DNA from: an uncultured Flavobacteriales bacterium
GTDB taxonomy: Bacteria; Bacteroidota; Bacteroidia; Flavobacteriales_G; Salibacteraceae
Assembly: GCA_905181855.1 (NCBI GenBank)
Contig: CAJIZE010000004.1
Span: forward strand, 1-40,507
Direction: 5' to 3'
Length of the DNA: 40,507 nucleotides
Under the pieces are notes generated by a model. It had not been told where the DNA came from and did no database searches. It saw only the letters and a list, made by a program, of their open reading frames with translations. The position numbers and the translations under genes were made by a program. Each line of letters begins with the position of its first letter. Position 1 is the stretch's first letter. Positions 25,434 to 32,538 of this stretch are shown in pieces.

Positions 25434-26113
25434 AGGCGCTTATTTCAATTTGTTTTAATGGTCTTTTTATTGGATTTGTTTTTTGTCAAACGCCAAACGA
25501 ATACGGTGTAAAAGTGTTTAACGATGTTGCCGTGTACAATCAATTAGTTAAAATTAACCCAAGCTTTAAATTGGTTGATTTAAAAAACTATGAAAACCTA
25601 TTTTTTGATATTCGATATGCCACTGAAAATAATTTTACGGAACAAATAATTTACAACTCACCAGATGCTTTTGCTAGAAGGTTAGTTGCAGAAGCCTTAA
25701 ATAAGGCAAACATAAGGTTTAACCAATTGGGTTTTGCCATTAAATTATATGATGCCTACCGACCTTATGACGCAACTGTAAAGTTTTATGAAATCTTCAA
25801 AGACACCACTTATGTAGCATCTCCTTATGCAGGATCAAGGCACAACAGAGGTTGCGCTGTTGACATAACTTTAGTTGAGTTAAATACTGGTGTTGAGTTG
25901 CAAATGCAAACGGAGTATGATGACTTTACAGAAAAAGCACATCCTGATTATCAAGATTTAAGCGAGGATGCTCTAAAAAACAGAAAATTTTTGATTGAAA
26001 CCATGCAACAATTTGGTTTTACAGTTTACCCAAGCGAATGGTGGCATTTCGATTTTAACGATTGGAGAAAATATCCATTGATGAACCTTACGTTTGAAGA
26101 ATTAAAACAATAA
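25430..26113 (+). CDS. Exported VanX-like D-alanyl-D-alanine dipeptidase (M15 family)
   Basis: The product is 227 residues. A signal segment (about 1-19, ending FVFC before QTP) suggests export. The M15D zinc site is complete: His138 and Asp145 in SRHNRGCAVD, His206 in SEWWHFDF, with Glu203 as catalytic base and Arg62 in DIRYATENNF. VanX relatives hydrolyse D-Ala-D-Ala. A chromosomal, exported copy is more consistent with peptidoglycan turnover or D-Ala recovery than with vancomycin resistance, and no vanHA-like genes are present. It overlaps dtd by 4 bases and precedes the MazG-like gene by 2 bases. Confidence 0.92.
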   Translation: MKALISICFNGLFIGFVFCQTPNEYGVKVFNDVAVYNQLVKINPSFKLVDLKNYENLFFDIRYATENNFTEQIIYNSPDAFARRLVAEALNKANIRFNQLGFAIKLYDAYRPYDATVKFYEIFKDTTYVASPYAGSRHNRGCAVDITLVELNTGVELQMQTEYDDFTEKAHPDYQDLSEDALKNRKFLIETMQQFGFTVYPSEWWHFDFNDWRKYPLMNLTFEELKQ

Positions 26114-26115
26114 TT

Positions 26116-26445
26116 ATGACTTTAGAAGAAGCACAAAAAACCGTTGATGATTGGATCAAAACAGTTGGAGTAAGGTACTTTAACGAGCTAACCAATATGG
26201 CTCAACTAACGGAAGAAGTTGGTGAAGTTGCAAGAATTATTGCCCGTCGGTATGGTGAGCAATCAGAAAAAGAAAGCGACAAAGAAAAAGATTTAGGTGA
26301 AGAATTTGCGGATGTATTGTTTGTGTTGATTTGCCTAGCCAATCAAACAGGCGTTGATTTAACCGAAGCATTTAATAAACGTATGGACAACAAAACCAAA
26401 CGAGATAAAGACAGACACAAGAACAATCCTAAACTACAGAGTTAA
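26116..26445 (+). CDS. MazG-like nucleotide pyrophosphohydrolase
   Basis: A 109-residue all-helical MazG-fold protein. The EEVGE helix (about 35-39) and the EEFADVLF helix (about 63-70) supply the EExxE and ExxD residues that bind Mg2+. The family hydrolyses (d)NTPs or related pyrophosphates. The single-domain size resembles the short MazG-like/RS21-C6 type, not the two-domain E. coli MazG, so I give no symbol. The C-terminal basic tail (KTKRDKDRHKNNPK) is unremarkable. It is last in the rsgA operon, with no obvious terminator directly after the stop. Confidence 0.9.
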   Translation: MTLEEAQKTVDDWIKTVGVRYFNELTNMAQLTEEVGEVARIIARRYGEQSEKESDKEKDLGEEFADVLFVLICLANQTGVDLTEAFNKRMDNKTKRDKDRHKNNPKLQS

Positions 26446-26467
26446 TAGGTTGAGCTAAAAAACGCTC

Positions 26468-26573
26468 CAAAAGTCGCTGAGGCGCAAAGAAAAATTGTCT
26501 TTGGGCAAAAGAATGACGAAGTAATCTTAATTTTTTTAATCGGGGCTTCAAGACAATTTCATTTCGACTTTTG
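26468..26573. repeat. Nested imperfect inverted repeat (possible REP/MITE-like or structured RNA element)
   Basis: The outer arms CAAAAGTCG (26468-26476) and CGACTTTTG (26565-26573) are perfect 9-bp complements. Inside them AAATTGTCTT (26492-26501) and AAGACAATTT (26550-26559) are perfect 10-bp complements, and GAAG (26518-26521) can pair with CTTC (26546-26549). Together they make a hairpin of about 106 bases with internal loops. The decamer GAAGTAATCT (26518-26527) recurs in inverted orientation at 27011-27020, beyond the small gene. Confidence 0.6.
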
Positions 26574-26700
26574 TCTCAATTAAATCCTTCAGCTACCTTA
26601 GATTGGATTCATTATTTTGGGGCATCGACAGACTCAGTCTCCATGGTTTAGATGCTTTTCGCTAATTCCAATTCGCGATATTCTTTTAATTGAACTTTTG

Positions 26701-26708
26701 TATCTTTA
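26701..26708 (+). promoter_or_regulatory. Weak -7 element for the 83-residue gene
   Basis: TATCTTTA matches TAnnTTTG at 7 of 8 positions, 16 bases before the ATG at 26725. Confidence 0.35.
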
Positions 26709-26724
26709 AAGGGTACAGAACATT

Positions 26725-26976
26725 ATGAAATTAAAACTAACTTTTTTCTTTACCTTTTTAAGTTCACTTTCATTTGCAGGTGGTGGTTATTCTGAAGGTG
26801 CAGAGTACATTTACTTAGCCGCTTTTTTAATGTTAGTTGTTCTTCTTTCAATAGGAGGCATCATCAAAAAAGGCAAACAATTACTCTTTACTATTTCTTC
26901 TTTCACTAAAAGTAAAATCGCCATGCTTAAAGATAAATGGTCGTCTACCAATGATGAATTTGAGTTTAGTTCGTAA
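26725..26976 (+). CDS. Small signal-peptide plus single-TM protein, unknown function
   Basis: The product is 83 residues and no family is recognised. A cleavable signal (MKLKLTFFFTFLSSLSFAGG) is followed by a short linker and a strongly hydrophobic helix (about 30-48: IYLAAFLMLVVLLSIGGII). A basic tail then contains KKGKQ and KSKIAMLKDKW. After cleavage this would be an inner-membrane protein with its C-terminus on the cytoplasmic side. It stands alone between repeat-bearing regions, with a weak promoter element upstream. The signal-like start and sensible membrane topology support it as a real gene, but conservation has not been checked. Confidence 0.6.
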   Translation: MKLKLTFFFTFLSSLSFAGGGYSEGAEYIYLAAFLMLVVLLSIGGIIKKGKQLLFTISSFTKSKIAMLKDKWSSTNDEFEFSS

Positions 26977-27007
26977 GTAGATAAGCAATATAAACACTTT
27001 CTAATTT

Positions 27008-27045
27008 CTGAGATTACTTCAATCGTGCCTCTTTCGAAATGACGG
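27008..27045. repeat. REP-like intergenic element
   Basis: AGATTACTTC (27011-27020) followed by a pyrimidine-rich stretch and CGAAATGACG resembles the dispersed Bacteroidota intergenic repeats of the form AGATTGCTTC...AATGACG, recalled from memory. Its decamer is the reverse complement of that at 26518-26527. Confidence 0.4.
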
Positions 27046-27065
27046 CGTTGGGCGAAAATTCAGCG

Positions 27066-27075
27066 TTTACGTAAA
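27066..27075. repeat. Perfect 10-bp palindrome
   Basis: TTTACGTAAA is self-complementary and lies between two REP-like elements. It could be an operator or part of the repeat; the sequence does not decide. Confidence 0.3.
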
Positions 27076-27085
27076 TGATTGATAG

Positions 27086-27106
27086 ATTCTGAAACAAGTT
27101 CAGAAT
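27086..27106. repeat. REP-like palindrome
   Basis: ATTCTGAA (27086-27093) and TTCAGAAT (27099-27106) form a perfect 8-bp stem with the loop ACAAG, followed by GACC. The shape matches common dispersed palindromes of the type GATTCTGAAAC...GTTCAGAATGAC. Confidence 0.5.
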
Positions 27107-27119
27107 GACCAAACGACAC

Positions 27120-27154
27120 AAAAAACCCCTGACTGGAACAGGCCCAGTCAGGGG
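27120..27154 (-). terminator. Second (distal) terminator of atpDC
   Basis: CCCCTGACTGG (27126-27136) and CCAGTCAGGGG (27144-27154) form a perfect 11-bp GC-rich stem with a 7-base loop. On the minus strand it is followed by a run of T (27125-27120). Confidence 0.88.
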
Positions 27155-27155
27155 T

Positions 27156-27190
27156 AAAAAAAAGTCGCATTGAAAAAAAACAATGCGGCT
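27156..27190 (-). terminator. First (proximal) terminator of atpDC
   Basis: CGCATTG (27166-27172) and CAATGCG (27181-27187) pair around an 8-base loop, extendable to 10 bp with one wobble. The minus strand continues into eight T (27163-27156). It lies 25 bases after the atpC stop. Confidence 0.85.
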
Positions 27191-27214
27191 AAAAGTTGTT
27201 TATTTTATTCCAGC

Positions 27215-27508
27215 CTACTCAGCTAAAACAATCACTTTGTTGTTTTTAACTTCAACCGTACCGCCATTAATTTGGTATACCATTGATTTTTTATCGTCAG
27301 ACAAAGAATGCTTCATCTTTCCTTCAGAAGTATCAAAGTGTAGTTTTGCACTAGTAGGAGTAACCTTTAATCTTCCTTTAGTTAACGAAGCAATTAATGG
27401 CGCATGACTGTTTAATATTCCAAAATGCCCATCCAAACCAGGACAAACGATTGAATCAACATCACCACTAAAAACGGACTCGTCAGGAGTTAAAATTTCT
27501 AATTTCAT
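27215..27508 (-). CDS. atpC: F1 ATP synthase epsilon subunit, short form
   Basis: The product is 97 residues. The N-terminal beta-sandwich domain is complete, from MKLEILTPDESVFSGDVDSIVCPG through GHFGILNSHAPLIASL to GGTVEVKNNKVIVLAE. The C-terminal helical hairpin that inhibits ATP hydrolysis in most bacterial epsilon subunits (about 130-140 residues) is absent. Short epsilon is usual in Bacteroidota, so this is not a truncation. It lies 2 bases after atpD, and two tandem terminators follow. Confidence 0.96.
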   Translation of the reverse strand: MKLEILTPDESVFSGDVDSIVCPGLDGHFGILNSHAPLIASLTKGRLKVTPTSAKLHFDTSEGKMKHSLSDDKKSMVYQINGGTVEVKNNKVIVLAE

Positions 27509-27510
27509 AA

Positions 27511-29025
<1,515 letters not shown>

Positions 29026-29052
29026 TTATTTTTTTGCTCTAAAAAATCGATG

Positions 29053-29060
29053 CAAAAGTA
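29053..29060 (-). promoter_or_regulatory. -7 promoter element of atpDC
   Basis: TACTTTTG on the minus strand, followed by CA, is a canonical Bacteroidota -7 element (TAnnTTTGC) and predicts a leader of about 27 bases before atpD. Confidence 0.58.
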
Positions 29061-29174
29061 AGATAATTAGATTTATATCACATCTTAAAACGAGATTTTA
29101 TTTTTACTAAATTGCCAAACCAAAAAGTCAATATTCCATCCAACCAAATGATTCATTATCAACATTAAGTATTT

Positions 29175-30107
29175 GTGAAAGTTTATTACCAATTAGAAGA
29201 TTTTAAATTACCAAAAAAAAACACTATAACCACTGGTACTTTTGATGGTGTTCACATAGGACATAGAACGATTATTAATCAATTAAATAAGCTTGCAGCT
29301 GAGACTGGCACAGAATCAGTATTGTTTACCTTTTGGCCTCATCCGCGCAAAGTATTATTTCCTCATGGCGATCCGATTGAATTAATAAATACAATCGATG
29401 AGAAAATTAAATTACTAAGAGATACCGGACTTCAACATTTAATTATTTATCCTTTTTCGAAAGAATTTTCACGTTTAAAAGCGCAAGATTTTGTTCGAAA
29501 CATATTGGTAGACAAACTAAAATTAAAAGAGTTTGTTATTGGTTACGATCATCAATTTGGCAGAAACCGTGAAGGAAACGTTCAGCAATTAAGAGAACTT
29601 GGTAGCCTTCATAATTTCAACATCACTCAAATAAATGCTCAAACGCTTGATGAGGTAAACATCAGTTCAACTAAAATTAGAAATGCTGTTAAACAAGGTA
29701 ATGTTGCTTTGGCTAATTCATATCTGAACTACAATTTTCAGATTACAGGTAAGGTTGTAAAAGGGAAACAATTAGGACGAACCATTGGTTTTCCAACAGC
29801 TAACTTAGATTTAGGATTAGTTGATAAAATACTGCCAAAAAATGGTGTTTACTCTTGTCTTGCGGTTGTGAATAACCAAAAACTAAAAGGCATGCTTAAC
29901 ATTGGTTTAAATCCTACTGTTGAAAACAGCTCTAAAATAAAGATTGAAGTACATCTTTTTGACTTCAATGGTAATTTATATGGACAAGAAATACAATTGC
30001 AGGTAATTAATCGTTTAAGAGATGAACAAAAATTTGAATCGACAGATAGCCTAACTTTACAATTGAAAAAAGACAAACTATTAGCATTGCAATCATTTGC
30101 GAAATGA
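29175..30107 (+). CDS. ribF: Bifunctional riboflavin kinase / FAD synthetase
   Basis: A 310-residue enzyme that converts riboflavin to FMN and FMN to FAD. The start codon is GTG at 29175; no in-frame ATG precedes the nucleotidyltransferase domain. GTFDGVHIGH (21-30) is the FAD synthetase HxGH-type motif, and SSTKIRN (about 165-171) matches the conserved ISSTxIR. The C-terminal kinase has GRTIGFPTANLDL (about 203-215) and GMLNIGLNPT. Its stop overlaps the next start (ATGA). It heads a five-gene overlapping chain with a putative vitamin transporter and kinase. No FMN riboswitch is visible upstream. Confidence 0.97.
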   Translation: MKVYYQLEDFKLPKKNTITTGTFDGVHIGHRTIINQLNKLAAETGTESVLFTFWPHPRKVLFPHGDPIELINTIDEKIKLLRDTGLQHLIIYPFSKEFSRLKAQDFVRNILVDKLKLKEFVIGYDHQFGRNREGNVQQLRELGSLHNFNITQINAQTLDEVNISSTKIRNAVKQGNVALANSYLNYNFQITGKVVKGKQLGRTIGFPTANLDLGLVDKILPKNGVYSCLAVVNNQKLKGMLNIGLNPTVENSSKIKIEVHLFDFNGNLYGQEIQLQVINRLRDEQKFESTDSLTLQLKKDKLLALQSFAK

Positions 30108-30613
30108 CACGATTATTAATTACCATTTCACTTCTAACCCAGCTTGTTGGAGTTTCTCAAGATTTTAGTTTAAGAAAATCTAAGCTGAAAATTATACCTG
30201 ATAGCGTTTTCGTTAAAACTGATCTTACATCTTTAAACCTTTCAAAGAACAAACTAACATCGGTTCCCGATAAGATAAGCAACCTTTCAAGCCTTAAAAT
30301 TCTTGATTTATCAAACAATGACATTACTATTTTACCTGAAAGCATTTGTGATTTAACAAAACTGGAAGAACTTATTATTTATAAAAATGAAATTATTGTA
30401 ATTCCAACTTGCCTTGTTAATTTATCAGAATTAAAAGTGATTGATGCTTGGGCAAACAGAATAGAGTATTTGAGTAATGAACTGACAGGTTTAGATAATC
30501 TTAAATTGGTTGAAGTAAGGCTAAACCCGATTGGCCAAAGTGAGCAAAACAGATTAATTGAATTGTTTCCTCAAATAAAATTCGAATTTACATCAGACTG
30601 CGGATGTGATTGA
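30104..30613 (+). CDS. Exported leucine-rich-repeat protein
   Basis: The product is 169 residues with signal peptide MTRLLITISLLTQLVGVSQ. About five leucine-rich repeats follow from residue 40 (LTSLNLSKNKLTSVPDKI, LKILDLSNNDITILPESI, LEELIIYKNEIIVIPTCL, LKVIDAWANRIEYLSNEL), with spacing of 22-24 residues and the Pro near the end typical of the bacterial short LRR type. The C-terminal segment ends CGCD. Binding partner unknown. It is an odd member of a vitamin-related operon, overlapping ribF by 4 bases and pnuC by up to 8. Confidence 0.88.
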   Translation: MTRLLITISLLTQLVGVSQDFSLRKSKLKIIPDSVFVKTDLTSLNLSKNKLTSVPDKISNLSSLKILDLSNNDITILPESICDLTKLEELIIYKNEIIVIPTCLVNLSELKVIDAWANRIEYLSNELTGLDNLKLVEVRLNPIGQSEQNRLIELFPQIKFEFTSDCGCD

Positions 30614-31202
30614 CCTTATGCTTTCCTCTTTTATTTTTCTTGAATTTACTGCTGTTGTTTTAAGCATTGCTTATGTTGTGCTGGCAACCAAAGCAAGCGT
30701 TTGGTGTTGGCCTCCTGCTTTTATTTCGTCAGCAATTTACATCTACATTTTTATTGATGCCCAATTGTATTTCGAGTCTTTTTTGAACGCTTACTACGTT
30801 ATAATGGCCATTTATGGTTTCTATAATTGGAACAAATCAGGCCAATCAAGCAGCCTGGCAATTGTATGGTCAGGATTAAATTCAAACCTACTTATTATTG
30901 GAATTGGAGCGGTAGTTTCAATTTTAATTGGGTTTACAAGTAGCTATTTCACGGATGCAAGTTTCCCTATTATTGATGCATTTACTACTGTATTCAGCTT
31001 GATCGCAACTTGGATGGTTACCCAAAAAAGAATTGAAAACTGGCTCTACTTTATTGTTATTGATGTGATTTCGATTTACCTATACACATCAAAAGAACTA
31101 TATGTAACAAGTGGATTATTTGTGGTGTATATAGTAATTGCCATCTTTGGATTTATCAATTGGAACAAACAACTAGCAACATCAGCAAATTCAGCACAAT
31201 AG
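30606..31202 (+). CDS. pnuC: PnuC-family vitamin transporter (nicotinamide riboside or thiamine)
   Basis: A membrane protein of 198 residues from a GTG at 30606, or 194 from the ATG at 30618; the sequence does not settle which. There are about six to seven hydrophobic helices. Two matching motifs, AIYGFYNWNK and AIFGFINWNK, end the two halves and reflect the internal repeat of PnuC/SWEET-like carriers. The family moves vitamins by facilitated diffusion with trapping by a kinase. PnuC proper takes nicotinamide riboside, and PnuT takes thiamine. The next gene is a NadR-like kinase that overlaps it by 43 bases, which favours nicotinamide riboside. A thiamine role stays possible because a TPP-regulated receptor lies 2.8 kb away. 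Confidence 0.9.
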   Translation: MIDLMLSSFIFLEFTAVVLSIAYVVLATKASVWCWPPAFISSAIYIYIFIDAQLYFESFLNAYYVIMAIYGFYNWNKSGQSSSLAIVWSGLNSNLLIIGIGAVVSILIGFTSSYFTDASFPIIDAFTTVFSLIATWMVTQKRIENWLYFIVIDVISIYLYTSKELYVTSGLFVVYIVIAIFGFINWNKQLATSANSAQ

Positions 31203-31699
31203 TTTTTACAGGTGCAGAAAGCACAGGTAAATCAACCCTTTGCAAGGGCATTGCAGCCCAATTAAAACTTGATCGTTTGGATGAGCAGGCACGAAAATAC
31301 CTTGAATCGTTAAAAAGAAAGTACACCTATAATGATGTTCTTGAAATTGCTAAAATTCAGCATCAAGCACAAACGGAATTTTTAGAGATACCTCATCAAT
31401 ACAATTTACTTGACACCGATTTACTAACTATTAAAATTTGGTTGGATGATAAATTTGAAAAACAACATTCTTGGATTGAAGAAGAAATAATAAAATCTGC
31501 CGACAAAACTCTTTACGTTTTGTGTTTACCTGATTTTGCTTGGCACTGCGATAAATTAAGAGAAGATGAAAACCGTAGAGATGAAATAACTCAACTCTAT
31601 AGAGATGCTTTCACTAAATATAAGTTAGATTACATTAATGTAAATGGATCTGTTAAAAATAGAGAGTCTCAAGTTTTAAATCACATCAAAGTATTTTGA
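31160..31699 (+). CDS. NadR-like AAA-type nucleoside kinase
   Basis: A 179-residue P-loop kinase that resembles the nicotinamide riboside kinase domain of NadR: FTGAESTGKSTLCKGIA (P-loop 18-26), RLDEQARKYLE, and NLLDTDLLTIKIW (about 80-92, acidic substrate/Mg site), then LPDFAWHCDKLREDENRRDE, the lid-like Arg-rich segment. The start is TTG at 31160. There is no in-frame ATG before the P-loop, and the whole protein has no internal methionine. It overlaps pnuC by 43 bases. It probably phosphorylates the imported nucleoside (to NMN if the substrate is nicotinamide riboside). There is no NMN adenylyltransferase domain as in full-length NadR. Confidence 0.85.
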   Translation: MEQTTSNISKFSTIVFTGAESTGKSTLCKGIAAQLKLDRLDEQARKYLESLKRKYTYNDVLEIAKIQHQAQTEFLEIPHQYNLLDTDLLTIKIWLDDKFEKQHSWIEEEIIKSADKTLYVLCLPDFAWHCDKLREDENRRDEITQLYRDAFTKYKLDYINVNGSVKNRESQVLNHIKVF

Positions 31700-32538
31700 A
31701 AAGAATTTTCAAACCTTTATTCAACCTATTAAACTGGCTAAGTCAAAAGACTGTTGGCTTAAAACTTTCGCATGTCTATTTGCGATATAAAAGTATGGTT
31801 GGCTCAATTTTAAAATCAAAAGCAGAAAACAAATATGTGTTCATTTTATCTCCTCCATTTTGTGGGTCAACACTTTTAACTGAGTTAATAGCTACTTCAA
31901 AAAATGTTTCGTTAAATAATTTGGATGGCACTAAAGAAGGTCAGTTGTTACCTAAAGTAATGGCTGAAATGTTTGTAGAAAACAGATGGAGCACTGACGC
32001 TTCTTTCAATTGGCCTTTTATAAAAAAGGAATGGCTAAAATATTGGGATATTTCTAAGCCCATTTTATTGGAAAAGAGTCCTCCAAACATTGTTAGACCT
32101 TTAACTATTGCTAAACATTTTGAGCCTAGTTTCTTTATTGTATTTTTTCGCAATCCATACGCACATGCCGAGAGTTTTACACGTCGTGGAAAAATGACAC
32201 CCAACAATGCTGCAAATTTTGTAGTTGAGTGCTTAAAGCATCAAAAAAGGAACATCGAAACTCTAAAGAATGTCTTGCTCTTGCCCTATGAAGAGTTAAC
32301 TAACGAAACAGAAGATGCGGTAAATAGATTGATTGAGTTTCTACCAGAATTAGTTTCGCTAAATTATACTAAGATATTTAAATCGTACAATTACAAAAAG
32401 CAGCATCTAAAAATCACAGATTTAACTCAAAAAAAAATCGCTAATCTGACTAAGAGTCAGATCAAAGACATCAATTCTGTCTACGAATCTGAAAAAGGAC
32501 TACTACAATTTTTTGGTTACGAGTTAATGAACGATTAG
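31696..32538 (+). CDS. PAPS-dependent sulfotransferase-family protein
   Basis: The product is 280 residues. The 5'-phosphosulfate-binding loop SPPFCGSTLL (about 52-61) and the 3'-phosphate-binding region FFRNPYAHAESFTRRG (about 150-165) are both visible, as in Sulfotransfer_3-type enzymes that move sulfate from PAPS to an alcohol or amine. The start is TTG at 31696, overlapping the kinase stop as TTGA; the first in-frame ATG is at 31795. Acceptor unknown; possible acceptors are a cell-surface glycan or lipid. It ends the overlapping ribF chain, and its stop overlaps that of the convergent acyl-CoA dehydrogenase. Confidence 0.82.
   Translation: MKRIFKPLFNLLNWLSQKTVGLKLSHVYLRYKSMVGSILKSKAENKYVFILSPPFCGSTLLTELIATSKNVSLNNLDGTKEGQLLPKVMAEMFVENRWSTDASFNWPFIKKEWLKYWDISKPILLEKSPPNIVRPLTIAKHFEPSFFIVFFRNPYAHAESFTRRGKMTPNNAANFVVECLKHQKRNIETLKNVLLLPYEELTNETEDAVNRLIEFLPELVSLNYTKIFKSYNYKKQHLKITDLTQKKIANLTKSQIKDINSVYESEKGLLQFFGYELMND

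Larger units (their letters stand above)
26446..26724. other. Gene-free region with inverted repeats
   Basis: 279 bases with no supported gene. It holds the nested inverted repeat at 26468-26573 and a second weak hairpin: GCATC (26622-26626) with GATGC (26651-26655), enclosing AGAC/GTCT (26630-26640) and followed by TTTT. The second could act as a late terminator for the rsgA operon. A weak promoter element for the small gene lies at the right end. Confidence 0.6.

Noticed and set aside
25430-26113. Vancomycin-resistance gene vanX
   Set aside because: No vanH, vanA-type ligase or vanRS genes adjoin; an exported chromosomal D-Ala-D-Ala dipeptidase in a housekeeping operon does not indicate resistance.
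26476-26593. GCTGA (26476-26480) pairing with TCAGC (26589-26593) as a third long-range stem
   Set aside because: It conflicts with the outer 9-bp stem by one shared base and would need a pseudoknot; only 5 bp long, probably chance.
29061-29174. FMN riboswitch upstream of ribF
   Set aside because: None of the conserved RFN-element blocks is present in the short intergenic region.
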